Shown here: positions 54,331-64,000 of the stretch, piece by piece | How the letters are laid out: each line of letters starts with the position of its first letter | Numbering within the stretch: position 1 is the first letter of the stretch | Made by a program: the position numbers and the translations under genes | The notes under the pieces: generated by a model | Told to the model about the DNA's origin: nothing | The model's input: the letters and a program-made list of their open reading frames with translations, nothing else | The model's database searches: none | Assembly (NCBI GenBank): GCA_964421595.1 | Contig: CAYQXY010000010.1 | Span: 1-64,000 of the forward strand | Direction: 5' to 3' | Length of the DNA: 64,000 bases | Origin: PXAP01 sp964421595 | Lineage (GTDB): Bacteria > Bacteroidota > Bacteroidia > Bacteroidales > PUMT01

Positions 54331-55665
54331 TTATCTACCCATAGTTGGCATTCCCCGCGGCATTTTACCCGGATTTTTACCGCTGGTCATCATCCTCATC
54401 ATCTTGCGGGTTTCATCAAACTGTTTTATAAGCCGGTTTACTTCCTGAATAGTTGTACCGCTTCCCTCTGCGACCCTCTTTCTCCTGCTTCCGTTAATTA
54501 TAGCCGGATTTTCCCTTTCTCCGGGAGTCATTGACCTGATAATTGCTTCGATCCCCTTAAATGCATCATCATCAATCTCCAGGTTCTTCATGGCTTTACC
54601 GACACCGGGAATCATACTTGCCAGTTCCTTGAGGTTACCCATTTTTTTGATCTGCTGTATCTGGGAAATGAAATCATCAAAGTTGAACTGATTCTTTGCA
54701 ATCTTTTTATGCAGTTTTCTTGATTCTTCCTCATCGAATTGTTCCTGTGCCCTTTCAACCAGGGTAACAATATCGCCCATACCCAGTATCCTGTCAGCCA
54801 TCCTTTCAGGGTGGAAAACATCAATTGCATCTAGTTTTTCACCAGAACCGATAAATTTAATGGGTTTATCGACCACCGATCTGATGGAAAGGGCAGCTCC
54901 ACCCCTTGTATCACCATCCATTTTGGTAAGGACCACTCCGTCAAAATCAAGCCTGTCATTAAATGATTTTGCCGTGTTTACAGCATCCTGCCCTGTCATT
55001 GCATCAACAACAAACAAAATTTCATGAGGATCAACCGCTTTTTTAATTGCGGCAATTTCATTCATCATCTGCTCATCAACTGCCAGACGTCCGGCTGTAT
55101 CGATAATCACGAGATTGTAATCTTGTTGTTTTGCATGTTTTATTGCTGACTTTACAATGTTGACAGGCTGCTGGTTACCCTCTTCTGTATAAACCGGTAC
55201 TTCAATCTGTCCGCCCAGAATTTTCAACTGCTCAATCGCTGCTGGCCGGTAAACATCGCCTGCAACAAGCAAGGGATTTTTTCCTTTTTTGGTTTTAAGG
55301 AACCGGGCAAGTTTTCCGGAAAATGTAGTTTTACCTGAACCCTGCAACCCGGCAACCAGAATAACCGCCGGATTGGGTTTAATGTTAATATCCTCCATTT
55401 TCCCGCCCATAAGTGTGGCAAGTTCGTCATGAACAATCTTAACCAGCATCTCGCCGGGTTTTACAGAGGCAAGTACGTTCTGACCGAGTGCCTTTTCCTT
55501 TACCACATCGGTAAAACTCTTGGCTATCTTATAGTTAACATCGGCATCAAGAAGGGCCCTTCTTACCTCTTTGAGAGTTTCTGCCACATTAATTTCCGAT
55601 ATATATCCCTCACCCTTTAATAATTTAAAAGAGCGTTCAAGTTTTTCAGATAAGTTTTCAAACAT
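54331..55665 (-). CDS. ffh: Signal recognition particle protein
   Basis: The 444-residue SRP54 GTPase targets nascent membrane proteins. The N domain (1-90) is followed by the G domain with GLQGSGKTTFSGKLA, VAGDVYRPAAIEQL, IDTAGRLAVDEQMM and VLTKMDGDTRGGAALS. The methionine-rich M domain starts near 325 (GMGDIVTLVERAQEQ...) and ends MMRMMTSGKNPGKMPRGM, a poly-Met/Gly tail that binds 4.5S RNA and signal peptides. It lies between folD and argS on the minus strand. Confidence 0.96.
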   Translation of the reverse strand: MFENLSEKLERSFKLLKGEGYISEINVAETLKEVRRALLDADVNYKIAKSFTDVVKEKALGQNVLASVKPGEMLVKIVHDELATLMGGKMEDINIKPNPAVILVAGLQGSGKTTFSGKLARFLKTKKGKNPLLVAGDVYRPAAIEQLKILGGQIEVPVYTEEGNQQPVNIVKSAIKHAKQQDYNLVIIDTAGRLAVDEQMMNEIAAIKKAVDPHEILFVVDAMTGQDAVNTAKSFNDRLDFDGVVLTKMDGDTRGGAALSIRSVVDKPIKFIGSGEKLDAIDVFHPERMADRILGMGDIVTLVERAQEQFDEEESRKLHKKIAKNQFNFDDFISQIQQIKKMGNLKELASMIPGVGKAMKNLEIDDDAFKGIEAIIRSMTPGERENPAIINGSRRKRVAEGSGTTIQEVNRLIKQFDETRKMMRMMTSGKNPGKMPRGMPTMGR

Positions 55666-55753
55666 ATCAGGTTATTTTTACGGTTATTCAAACAAAATTA
55701 ATCAATTCACCGGCTTTTGCCAATCCATTATCTTTTCGCAATTGATATCATAT

Positions 55754-57544
55754 CTACATCTTTTCCGGAACTGTTATTCCAAGCAATTCCATGCTGTTTT
55801 TAATTACCATACCGGTCATGCCAGTCAGTTTAAGCCTGAATTCCCTTACTACCGGATCAGGCTCCTTAATAACCGGATGATCATGGTAAAACTGATTAAA
55901 CTCTTTTGCAAGCTCAAAAACATAATTGGCAATAAGTGCCGGGCTGCAGTTATTGCCTGATTCTGTAACTACTTCCGGGTATTCATGCAGCAATACCGCC
56001 AGTCTGGTTTCCTTTTCACTTAAAGGAAACCCGTTCTTCATAGTGTCAGTGACGATAATTCCCAGTTGAAATGCGTTCTTTAGCAGTGAACAGATCCTTG
56101 CATGAGTATACTGAATAAACGGGCCGGTATTTCCATTAAAATCAATTGATTCTTCTGGATTAAAAATCATATTTTTTCTGGGATCCACCTTTAAGATGAA
56201 GTATTTAAGGGCTCCCATTCCAATGGTTTTAATAATATCCTCCCTCTCCTTATCAGCCAGTCCGTCAAGCTTTCCCAGTTCAGCAGAAAGTCTGCCGGCA
56301 GTTTGAATCATCTCATCGATAAGATTATCAGCATCAACCACCTTACCTTCACGGGACTTCATTTTACCTGAAGGAAGCTCAACCATGCCATAGGAAATAT
56401 GTTCAAGTGATCCTGCCCATTTATATCCCAGCTCATCGAGAATGAGTGATAATACTTTAAAGTGATAATCCTGTTCATTACCGACTACATAATACATCCT
56501 GTCGGCATTGTAATCGGCTTGCCGGAGCACGGCAGTACCCAGGTCCTGGGTTATATACACTGAAGTACCATCAGACCGCAGTAACAGCTTCTCATCCAAT
56601 CCCCTGTGGGTGAGATCGGCCCAGACTGATCCGTCTTTTTTTCTTTTCAGAATGGATTTTTTCAGTCCCTCCTCCACAATTAATTTGCCAGTATGATAGG
56701 TCTCCGATTCATAATAGATCCTGTCGAATGTTACTCCCATTCTCTCATATGTTACATCAAAACCCTCATAAACCCATCCATTCATCATTTTCCATAAATA
56801 GGTAACCGCCGGGTCATCTGCCTCCCATTTTCTGAGCATCTCCTGGGCTTCCTTTATCAGGGAAGCTTCCTTCCTGGCCTCCTCCTCTCCCATACCCTTC
56901 TCAACAAGTTCTTGTATTTCAGCCCGGTAAGCAGTTTCAAATTTCACGTATAAATCACCTACATAATGATCACCCTTTACACCAGCATCTTCTGGTGTTC
57001 TGTTCTCACCCCATTTCTGCCAGGCAAGCATAGTCTTGCAAATATGAATACCTCTGTCGTTCACAAGGTTAACTTTCTTTACATTCTTTCCGTTAGCCTC
57101 CAGTATCCTGGAAATACTGATACCAAGGAGGTTATTCCTCACGTGACCGAGATGCAGGGGTTTATTGGTATTGGGAGATGAGAACTCAACAAGCACCGTT
57201 TCTTTATCAAGTGGTGCTTCAGGTAACCCGTAGTTATTGTCAGTATGGTAGCGGTTTACAAATCCAATCCAATATGACGGTTCTACCACCAGGTTAAGAA
57301 AACCCTTGACTACGTTGAAATCGTCTATTTCCTTAAGCTCTTTCAGATAGATACCTAAAACTTCTGCAGCTTCCTGCGGTGATTTTTTAATGAATCTGCT
57401 TAGTGTAAAAACGACCAGGGTAATATCACCCACGAATTCCCTTCTGGTTTTCTGGAGTTGAATTAGTGAACTATCGGGTTCCGGAAGGGATTTTTCAATG
57501 AAGAAACGGTGAACAGCACCGGCAATAATACTTTCGATTCTCAT
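55754..57544 (-). CDS. argS: Arginine--tRNA ligase
   Basis: This 596-residue class I synthetase charges tRNA-Arg. The N-terminal Add-1 domain (1-115) precedes the HIGH-like motif HLGHVRN (131-137) in SSPNTNKPLHLGHVRN. The KMSKS position reads KMKSREGKVV, typical of ArgRS in this phylum. A C-terminal DALR anticodon-binding domain follows (YTHARICSLLKNA to the end). Length and motifs are normal. It is probably in the same unit as ffh and folD, although the gap is 88 bases. Confidence 0.96.
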   Translation of the reverse strand: MRIESIIAGAVHRFFIEKSLPEPDSSLIQLQKTRREFVGDITLVVFTLSRFIKKSPQEAAEVLGIYLKELKEIDDFNVVKGFLNLVVEPSYWIGFVNRYHTDNNYGLPEAPLDKETVLVEFSSPNTNKPLHLGHVRNNLLGISISRILEANGKNVKKVNLVNDRGIHICKTMLAWQKWGENRTPEDAGVKGDHYVGDLYVKFETAYRAEIQELVEKGMGEEEARKEASLIKEAQEMLRKWEADDPAVTYLWKMMNGWVYEGFDVTYERMGVTFDRIYYESETYHTGKLIVEEGLKKSILKRKKDGSVWADLTHRGLDEKLLLRSDGTSVYITQDLGTAVLRQADYNADRMYYVVGNEQDYHFKVLSLILDELGYKWAGSLEHISYGMVELPSGKMKSREGKVVDADNLIDEMIQTAGRLSAELGKLDGLADKEREDIIKTIGMGALKYFILKVDPRKNMIFNPEESIDFNGNTGPFIQYTHARICSLLKNAFQLGIIVTDTMKNGFPLSEKETRLAVLLHEYPEVVTESGNNCSPALIANYVFELAKEFNQFYHDHPVIKEPDPVVREFRLKLTGMTGMVIKNSMELLGITVPEKM

Positions 57545-57830
57545 TTGACAGGGTCAGGTTCAGTGGGTAATTTACTCAGCCAGCAAAGATAATAAGAATC
57601 ATATTAATTCTGCCATGCCGGTTGCAGCTAATTATTACACCTGAGTAAAACAGGAAGCCGGCATCCGGATCCGGAATCCCGGGGTTTTAGTTTAATACAT
57701 TGTGGCTGCCGGAAACAGGCACAATCCTGAGAGAGGTACAATAATTTGTAAAAAAACGTGGCTGGCTGTGGCAATTTAATAAAAGTCTGAACCTTGGAAA
57801 TAATGGTTATTTTTTGCTATTTTGCTTATC

Positions 57831-58967
57831 ATGATTAAAAAGCGTGTAATTGTATCGGTTACAAACGACCTGGCAACTGATCAGCGGGTAAGCCGTTTGT
57901 GCCGGACCTTAAGCTCAGTTGGATTCGAGGTTATCCTGACAGGCAGAATTCTGAGGGACAGCTTGCCTCTTACCATCACATCATACAAGACAAGGAGAGT
58001 CAGGCACTGGTTCAATAAAAAAATGTTTTTTTATGCAGAATATAATATCAGGCTGTTTTTTTACCTACTTTTCACACCATTTGACATCCTGCATTCAAAT
58101 GATCTTGACACTCTTCCGGCAAATTACCTTGTTTCCAGGATTAAACGAAGGCCCATGGTATACGATTCTCACGAATACTTCACCGAAGTTCCCGGACTGG
58201 CGGGCCGCCCTGCAGTAAAAAAAATATGGGAATTCATTGAAAGAAAAATCCTTCCTGACATAAAGCATATAATTACTGTTAATGATTCAATAGCGGGAAT
58301 TTACAAAACAAAATATTCAAGACACATACATGTGATCAGGAACCTTCCTGAAAAGATTACCATAAATACATCACCCTCACCTTCCCGTTATGGACTGCCT
58401 GAAGATAAGAAACTGATAATTTTGCAGGGAAGGGGAATAAACAGGGACAGGGGAGCTGAAGAAGCGATACTTGCCATGCAGTATATTGAAAATGCCGTGC
58501 TGGTGATTGCAGGTGACGGAGATATTGTGAATGAGCTTAAAGAACTTGTCAGACTTGAAGAGTCAGGGGAAAAAATATGTTTTATCCCGCCAGTTCCTTA
58601 TAAGGAGTTGATGCAACTCACAAGTATCTGTCACTGTGGACTGTCACTCGATAAAGACACCAGCCTGAACTACCGGTACAGTTTGCCGAACAAACTATTC
58701 GATTATATTATGGCAGGAATACCGGTTCTGGCTTCTTCACTTCCTGAGGTCAGAAATATTGTTGAGCATTACGGAACAGGCCTTATAACCACAGAAGTTA
58801 GTCCCCGACATATCGCAGAAAAGCTTAAGACTATCCTTTTTGATATACCAAAGGATTACTGGAAGGAGAAGCTCTTAAAAGCTTCAGAAGAGTTGAACTG
58901 GGAAACCGAAAAACATAAGCTGATTGATCTTTACATGTTGACAGCCAGTTACCAGGTGCATAAATAG
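57831..58967 (+). CDS. GT4-type glycosyltransferase
   Basis: I start at ATG 57831 (MIKKRVIVSVTND) rather than a TTG three codons earlier, giving 378 residues. The two-domain GT-B layout shows SVTNDLATDQRVSRLCRTL in the N-terminal domain and, in the C-terminal domain, IILQGRGINRDRGAEEAILAMQ, VLVIAGDGDIVNELKEL and the retaining GT4 signature around NKLFDYIMAGIPVLASSLPEVRNIV with a conserved acidic pair position. It probably adds sugars to a cell-surface glycan. No neighbouring glycan genes are present. Confidence 0.85.
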   Translation: MIKKRVIVSVTNDLATDQRVSRLCRTLSSVGFEVILTGRILRDSLPLTITSYKTRRVRHWFNKKMFFYAEYNIRLFFYLLFTPFDILHSNDLDTLPANYLVSRIKRRPMVYDSHEYFTEVPGLAGRPAVKKIWEFIERKILPDIKHIITVNDSIAGIYKTKYSRHIHVIRNLPEKITINTSPSPSRYGLPEDKKLIILQGRGINRDRGAEEAILAMQYIENAVLVIAGDGDIVNELKELVRLEESGEKICFIPPVPYKELMQLTSICHCGLSLDKDTSLNYRYSLPNKLFDYIMAGIPVLASSLPEVRNIVEHYGTGLITTEVSPRHIAEKLKTILFDIPKDYWKEKLLKASEELNWETEKHKLIDLYMLTASYQVHK

Positions 58968-59205
58968 CCTCCTGTAAATGGAATATGTTAAATTTTTATA
59001 AAACTATATCAGGACAATCAGGTATCCCGGGGTTCCGTATTTCCCCGATTCAAAGGTAATTCCCCTGATAAACGCCTGTAAGGTAATCCCGGTTTAAAAA
59101 ACAGAAAAAAAATACTCACTGGTTTTAATAGGAGAAACATTTAAATTTCAGATTCGTAATATCTTTAAAAACCGGTTTTAATACCAGAAATTCATTTCCG
59201 GATGT

Positions 59206-59213
59206 TATTTTTG
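59206..59213 (+). promoter_or_regulatory. Promoter core for the thioredoxin-like gene
   Basis: TATTTTTG matches TAnnTTTG and lies 39 bases before the ATG at 59253. No clear -33 element is seen. Confidence 0.35.
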
Positions 59214-59252
59214 TAATTAATTAAAGCCTAACATACAATAATACTTTATCTA

Positions 59253-60659
59253 ATGAACAGATTCAGGCATACTGCTTTAGTTCTGGCATTTTTCCTCGCA
59301 GCATTTACTCCATTATTCTCTGCCGGATACAATATCAGCATAAGGATAGACGGAATTCAGGATACCACATTGCTGCTGGCATACCATTTCGGAAACAGGA
59401 AGTACATAAAAGATACGATTCGGGTAGATTCGCGTGGTGCCGGAATATTCAGTGGAGAAGAAGCACTTCCCGGAGGAATATACCTGGTTGTAATGCCTGA
59501 AATGAATTATTTTGAACTTCTGATAGACAAGGAGCAGGAATTTGTTGTAGAAACGAACACTGAAGATCCTGTCAGGAACATGACAATAAGAGGATCGGCT
59601 GAAAATGAACAGTTCATTAAATACCACAAATTCATGGGTGATATGCAAACCTTATCATCCCGTCTGCAGGAAAGAATGGAGAATAACCGTCAAAATCCCG
59701 ATTCCATGCAATATTTGCAATCCGAGGCTAAAACACTTGACGGTAAGGTTCAGGAGTACTGGAAATCGATAGTTGCCGATAATCCCGGAACACTGCTTGC
59801 CAATATGATAAATGCGATGCAGAATCCTAAGATACCTGATTTTGATATACCTGCTTCAGCAAATAATCCAGACTCGCTTAAATGGGCTAAAGGTTACGAA
59901 TTCAACAAACAGCATTACTTTGACCTGATTGATTTCTCTGATGACAGGCTACTGAGGACCCCGGTTCTTCATAGTAAACTGGAGCATTTCTTTTCCCGTG
60001 TCCTGATACAGCAACCTGATGCCATAATTCCAGAAGTAGTAAGGATCATCGAATTGTCAAAAGCTAATCAGCAGGTTTTTCAATATGTTCTGGTATACCT
60101 TTTAAATCACTATGAACGATCACATATTATGGGGCTCGATGAGGTATTTGTCGAACTGGCGGAAAGATACTACCTGACGGGTGAAGCATTCTGGGCTGAT
60201 GAAGAAACAGTTTCAAAATTAAGGGAGAGAGTTGAGCGACTTAAACCCAATCTGATTGGGAGAACTGCAGCCGATCTGAAAATGAGTACGCCCCGGGGTG
60301 CAACAGTAAGCCTTCATGATATCATAGCAGATTATACTATCGTCTATTTTTATGAACCCGGCTGCGGCCACTGTAAAGTTGTGACTCCAAAACTGAATGA
60401 ATTAAACATAAAGTATAAAGACAGGGTAAAGGTTTTCGGTGTATACATACTTGGCGACACAAAAGAATGGACTGATTACATTGACAGCAATAACCTGGAC
60501 TGGATTAACGTCTATGATCCTCAAAACACTTCGTATTTCAGGCATTATTACGATGTTTACAGCACTCCCACGATATACATTCTCGATTCAAAGAAAACCA
60601 TTATTGCCAAGCGGCTGGGAATAGAAACCGTTGAACAGATGCTGGAAGAGCTAATGTAA
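59253..60659 (+). CDS. TlpA-type thioredoxin with N-terminal DUF4369/DUF5106-like domains
   Basis: The 468-residue exported protein starts with a signal peptide (LVLAFFLAAFTPLFSAG). The first 130 residues form a beta-rich DUF4369-like domain (YNISIRIDGIQDTTLLLAYHFGN, YKDTIRVDSRGAG-like sequence). A helical middle follows, then a thioredoxin domain with the redox pair Cys371 and Cys374 in EPGCGHCKVVTPK and the cis-proline in YSTPTIYILD. This arrangement is a Bacteroidota hallmark; roles are usually in periplasmic disulfide reduction. The neighbours do not refine this. Confidence 0.85.
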   Translation: MNRFRHTALVLAFFLAAFTPLFSAGYNISIRIDGIQDTTLLLAYHFGNRKYIKDTIRVDSRGAGIFSGEEALPGGIYLVVMPEMNYFELLIDKEQEFVVETNTEDPVRNMTIRGSAENEQFIKYHKFMGDMQTLSSRLQERMENNRQNPDSMQYLQSEAKTLDGKVQEYWKSIVADNPGTLLANMINAMQNPKIPDFDIPASANNPDSLKWAKGYEFNKQHYFDLIDFSDDRLLRTPVLHSKLEHFFSRVLIQQPDAIIPEVVRIIELSKANQQVFQYVLVYLLNHYERSHIMGLDEVFVELAERYYLTGEAFWADEETVSKLRERVERLKPNLIGRTAADLKMSTPRGATVSLHDIIADYTIVYFYEPGCGHCKVVTPKLNELNIKYKDRVKVFGVYILGDTKEWTDYIDSNNLDWINVYDPQNTSYFRHYYDVYSTPTIYILDSKKTIIAKRLGIETVEQMLEELM

Positions 60660-60672
60660 AAGCCGGGGGGGG

Positions 60673-61548
60673 TTATTGCTTTTTCAGAAGTCCCGCCATT
60701 GCAACCCCGATGTCAGCAGGAGACTCAACAACATGGATTCCGCATTCACGCATTATCTTCATTTTTGATGCCGCGGTATCATCACTGCCTCCAATTATTG
60801 CGCCTGCATGCCCCATCCTGCGGCCTTTTGGAGCTGTTTGCCCTGCGATGAATCCAACAACCGGTTTGGTCCCGTACTCCTTTATCCAGAGTGCAGCCTC
60901 AGCTTCCATCCCGCCACCAATCTCACCTATTACTATGATACCTTCTGTCTCAGGGTCATCCATTAACAATTTTACGGCATCAAGTGTGGTGGTACCAATT
61001 ATCGGGTCTCCACCTATCCCTATACAGGTTGACTGACCCATGCCGGCTTTTGTTATCTGATCTACAGCCTCATACGTTAAAGTACCCGAGCGGGAAACAA
61101 TACCCACGCTGCCTTTCTGATGGATGAAGCCGGGCATAATACCCACTTTTGCCTCTCCCGGAGATATGACCCCAGGGCAATTGGGCCCGATTAGCCTGGT
61201 TTTGCGCGATTTAAGATATTCTTTCACCTTGACCATATCTGATGTAGGGATACCTTCCGTAATGGCTACAATTACCTTAATACCGGCTTCAGCAGCTTCC
61301 ATGATAGCGTCAGCAGCGAATGAAGGAGGCACAAATATTACCGAAGTATCGGCACCGGCAGTTTTTACAGCATCAATTACAGTATTGAACACAGGTTTTC
61401 CAAGGTGTTCCTGGCCTCCCTTCCCCGGGGTAACACCCCCCACTACATTGGTACCGTATTCTATCATCTGGGAAGCATGAAAACTGCCTTCGCTACCGGT
61501 AAAGCCCTGGACAACTACCCGGGAATGCTTATTTACAAGAACACTCAT
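60673..61548 (-). CDS. sucD: Succinate--CoA ligase (ADP-forming) alpha subunit
   Basis: The 291-residue subunit binds CoA and carries the phosphohistidine. Marks are VVVQGFTGSEGSFHASQMI, GGVTPGKGG, PNCPGVISPGEAKVGIMPG, SRSGTLTYEAVDQIT and the active His247 in GRRMGHAGAIIGG. It works with SucB/SucC beta, which is not in the window, so the two subunits are encoded apart. The TCA cycle or its reductive branch is implied. Confidence 0.94.
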   Translation of the reverse strand: MSVLVNKHSRVVVQGFTGSEGSFHASQMIEYGTNVVGGVTPGKGGQEHLGKPVFNTVIDAVKTAGADTSVIFVPPSFAADAIMEAAEAGIKVIVAITEGIPTSDMVKVKEYLKSRKTRLIGPNCPGVISPGEAKVGIMPGFIHQKGSVGIVSRSGTLTYEAVDQITKAGMGQSTCIGIGGDPIIGTTTLDAVKLLMDDPETEGIIVIGEIGGGMEAEAALWIKEYGTKPVVGFIAGQTAPKGRRMGHAGAIIGGSDDTAASKMKIMRECGIHVVESPADIGVAMAGLLKKQ

Positions 61549-61871
61549 TTAAATAATATTTAGTTTTTTACAAATTCATTTATAAGCCTCATTAAAACAT
61601 GCTGACTAAATTCAATAATGCCATGATCCATCAAAGCCCCAACAAAAAAGCATCCCGGCAAGGATCATTTGTTTTCCCATTTGTGATTCTCTCGCAATTT
61701 ACTCCTAACAATTTTGTGTCTGATCAGAATCCACCCTCCATCTCAAATATGCCTCAATCTTCATAACAACCTTATGAAATGTAAAGACAATAATGATGAC
61801 AAATATAAATAATTAAGCAATAACCACAAGCATATCAGTAGTACTTCAATAACTGCCGGAAGCTTCATTTT

Positions 61872-61901
61872 TTTGATTCAGCAATTAAAAAGTTAATTTT
61901 G
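61872..61901 (+). promoter_or_regulatory. Promoter for mnmE
   Basis: Both Bacteroidota elements are seen: TTTG (61872-61875) and TAATTTTG (61894-61901), 18 bases apart. Transcription should start near 61908, leaving a leader of about 11 bases before the ATG at 61919. The rest of the 61549-61918 gap is AT-rich with nothing else recognised. Confidence 0.55.
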
Positions 61902-61918
61902 CAGATTAATAAACGACT

Positions 61919-63427
61919 ATGTATAAGGGACCGACCATAGCAGCCATTGCCACACCTCCGGGACAGGGAGCTATTGCAGTAATCCGGGTAAGCGGTGAAA
62001 ATGCCATTCAAGTGTGCGAAAAGATATTCCAGCCGGCCATTGCCGGTCCCCGACTTTCAAAACACCCCCCAAATACGATCCATTATGGCAAGATTCTGGA
62101 AAACGGTGCTACCCTTGATAATGTACTCGTAAGCATTTTCAGGGCACCACGTTCCTATACCGGTGAGGATATAATTGAAATCTCCTGTCATGGTTCAGTC
62201 TTCATTCAACAACAGATAATACAACTCCTTGTCCGTAACGGAGTAGCAGCCGCCCGTCCGGGAGAGTTCACGCAGAGGGCTTTCCTGAATGGAAAAATGG
62301 ATCTATCCCAGGCTGAAGCAGTTGCTGACCTTATAGCATCTGAATCGGCCGCTTTCCATAAAGTGGCAATGAACCAGATGCGGGGAGGATTTTCCTCTGA
62401 GATAGGGGTTCTTCGCAAGCAGCTTCTGAACTTCATTTCGCTTATAGAGCTTGAACTGGACTTCAGTGAAGAGGATGTAGAATTTGCCAGCCGCAGTGAT
62501 CTAAAAGTATTGCTGGATAATATATCACGCCTGATTAGTTCGCTTACCGGTTCTTTTGCCTTCGGAAATGCCCTGAAAAATGGTATCCCGGTAGTAATTG
62601 CCGGTAAACCCAATACCGGCAAATCGACCTTGCTTAATGCCCTCCTGATGGAGGAAAAGGCTATTGTATCGGAAATACCCGGAACCACACGTGATTCTAT
62701 TGAGGATTTAATACATATTGAAGGTATTACCTTTCGGTTCATTGATACAGCAGGCATACGTGAAACTACCGACACAATTGAAATTCTGGGCATTCAGCGG
62801 ACTATGGATAAAATACGGAACGCTGAAATAATCCTTCTTATGGCCGAGGTAACCGATTCCCGCGATCAGATAAATCATCTGCTTAATGGAATACGAAGCA
62901 CCCCTGAATTCAGCGGCAAGAAAATCATTCTTCTGCTAAACAAGAGCGATTTGAAAGCTGCTGACAAGAAGACCGGCAACTCCAGTCAATCTGAAAGATC
63001 AGGAAATCCATTAGTGGATAATAGTTATTCCGGAGATTCCTTCCAAAAAAATGGTCCCTCTGAAACAGAGGACTTTCCTTATGCTGATCTTACTCCTTCT
63101 GCGGGTGGTAATGACCATGTCATGGAGATCTCCGCCAAAACAGGCACAGGAATTGATAATCTCAGGAACCTGCTGGTTTCCATAGTACAACAGGGCAAAC
63201 CCACGGATACTGATGTAGTAGTAACAAACATCAGGCACTACCATGCCCTGAAAAATGCCCATGAAGCAATTCTTCGTGCCTCTGCCGGGCTTGAACATCA
63301 CATCACCGGCGATCTGCTCGCAATGGATATCAGGGAGGTTCTCTACTACCTCGGCGAAATTACCGGCGAAATTACCACTGACGAAATCCTTGGAAATATA
63401 TTCAAGAACTTTTGCATCGGAAAGTAA
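61919..63427 (+). CDS. mnmE: tRNA modification GTPase MnmE
   Basis: With MnmG, this protein installs the 5-carboxymethylaminomethyl group on U34 of certain tRNAs. The N-terminal THF-binding domain (IAAIATPPGQGAIAVIRVSG) is followed by a helical domain holding the G domain: GKPNTGKSTLLNAL, DTAGIRET, NKSD and SAKTG. The C-terminus is the conserved CIGK. At 502 residues it is longer than usual. About 40 extra residues, rich in Ser, Asn and Gly, sit between NKSD and SAKTG. The promoter lies directly upstream. Confidence 0.94.
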   Translation: MYKGPTIAAIATPPGQGAIAVIRVSGENAIQVCEKIFQPAIAGPRLSKHPPNTIHYGKILENGATLDNVLVSIFRAPRSYTGEDIIEISCHGSVFIQQQIIQLLVRNGVAAARPGEFTQRAFLNGKMDLSQAEAVADLIASESAAFHKVAMNQMRGGFSSEIGVLRKQLLNFISLIELELDFSEEDVEFASRSDLKVLLDNISRLISSLTGSFAFGNALKNGIPVVIAGKPNTGKSTLLNALLMEEKAIVSEIPGTTRDSIEDLIHIEGITFRFIDTAGIRETTDTIEILGIQRTMDKIRNAEIILLMAEVTDSRDQINHLLNGIRSTPEFSGKKIILLLNKSDLKAADKKTGNSSQSERSGNPLVDNSYSGDSFQKNGPSETEDFPYADLTPSAGGNDHVMEISAKTGTGIDNLRNLLVSIVQQGKPTDTDVVVTNIRHYHALKNAHEAILRASAGLEHHITGDLLAMDIREVLYYLGEITGEITTDEILGNIFKNFCIGK

Positions 63428-63537
63428 TGTCGCCGATTAGCCACAACCAAGGTATTTTCCCGGGTTTATCCGGAGCCAGACCAATGCATTCGTATAAATT
63501 ACCGTCAAACAACTCTAAGATTTGGGTTTTATGACGT

Positions 63538-64000
63538 TTATAGTTCTGAAGTTTTCCGGGTTATACTCTCTTTCGATGAACTTAACTCATACCAGTTAAT
63601 ATTTCTTGTGATATACATTGTAAAAGCGAGTATCGATGTAAGACCAATGCTGCCAATCAAAAGCGCATAGTCCTGCACCTGAAGTGTGATATAAACAAAT
63701 GTATAGGTGAAACCAAGAATTATTACCAATGCGATCGTATGCCTGGTATTGCGAAGGATGGACCTGGCATACAAGCCGATAATGCTTATAATGGACACGC
63801 TCGAAATAAGATAAGCAAAATTAAAACTGGAATGCTCCGAAATGGAAACCAGAAGAGTGTAGAACAGTACAAGAGCTAATCCAATTAATATATACTGGAA
63901 AGGATGCATCCTGCCCTGGTTAAAGATCTCAACAAGAAAAAATGTTAAAAAAGTCAGGGAAATAGCCAGTAACGCATATTTGGCTGACCGCATCGATTTT
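63538..64000 (-). CDS. creD: Inner membrane protein CreD, C-terminal part (runs off the window)
   Basis: Only the C-terminal 150 or so residues are inside the window; the gene continues past 64000. The visible part has about five membrane helices, starting RSAKYALLAISLTFLTFFLVEIFNQGRMHPFQYILIGLALVLFYTLLVSISEH, which matches the conserved CreD core, and ends in a polar tail (YELSSSKESITRKTSEL). CreD is linked to envelope integrity and beta-lactam/colicin tolerance in other bacteria. Confidence 0.85.
   Translation of the reverse strand, partial: KSMRSAKYALLAISLTFLTFFLVEIFNQGRMHPFQYILIGLALVLFYTLLVSISEHSSFNFAYLISSVSIISIIGLYARSILRNTRHTIALVIILGFTYTFVYITLQVQDYALLIGSIGLTSILAFTMYITRNINWYELSSSKESITRKTSEL

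Overview
The window reads as chromosomal DNA of a member of the Bacteroidota, most likely Bacteroidales or Marinilabiliales-like. It is AT-rich and genes mostly lack Shine-Dalgarno sites. Several start regions carry the Bacteroidota promoter core TAnnTTTG. Many families are typical of the phylum: DUF6340 lipoproteins, the NagB/PIG-L fusion, LytS/LytTR pairs, a DUF4369-type thioredoxin protein and a PorT-like barrel. I see no rRNA, tRNA, CRISPR array, transposase, integrase or prophage. About 60 protein genes are supported, nearly all intact.

Layout. 1-6.7 kb is a small plant-polysaccharide block: a 5'-truncated GH43-type remnant, GH51 arabinofuranosidase, GH10 xylanase, then kduD and kduI for pectin uronates. 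No SusC/SusD pair is present. Between GH51 and GH10 lies a candidate structured non-coding RNA (about 2.9-3.2 kb, minus strand) with its own promoter and terminator. 7-14 kb holds a SRAP (YedK/HMCES) protein, a SPOR-like protein, a DUF6599-like protein, a LiaF-like/LytS/LytTR sensory operon, a DUF2721 protein and an AEC transporter. 14.4-19.4 kb has a cytosolic GH13 enzyme, a TonB-like protein, an acidic small protein, a SiaC-like regulator, a small CxxC protein and an unrecognised protein with two pseudo-repeats. 19.6-23.3 kb is a three-gene biotin-dependent acyl-CoA carboxylase operon. 23.4-28 kb has tandem paralogous serine hydrolases and two exported thioredoxin-fold proteins.

28.4-36.4 kb is the most unusual stretch. 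A YtxH / holin-like membrane protein / small basic protein cassette occurs twice in the same orientation. Between the copies lies a four-gene set: lysine 2,3-aminomutase (both lysine-binding Asp residues kept), two different D-Ala-D-Ala-ligase-like ATP-grasp enzymes and a GNAT acetyltransferase. I infer a pathway that makes beta-lysine and conjugates or acetylates it. 

36.4-64 kb is mostly housekeeping: a CAAX-type M48 protease, tandem DUF6340 lipoproteins, nagA with an SSS transporter, fabG, pyrD, an XRE regulator beside a 1.1 kb non-coding region with repeated TTACATTTGTAA-like palindromes, a NagB/PIG-L fusion, a DUF368 lipid carrier transporter, phosphosulfolactate synthase, a TPR protein, a coiled-coil protein, folD, ffh, argS, a GT4 glycosyltransferase, a thioredoxin/DUF4369-like protein, sucD, mnmE and a partial creD. 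Family names come from recognising motifs by eye; no database search was possible.
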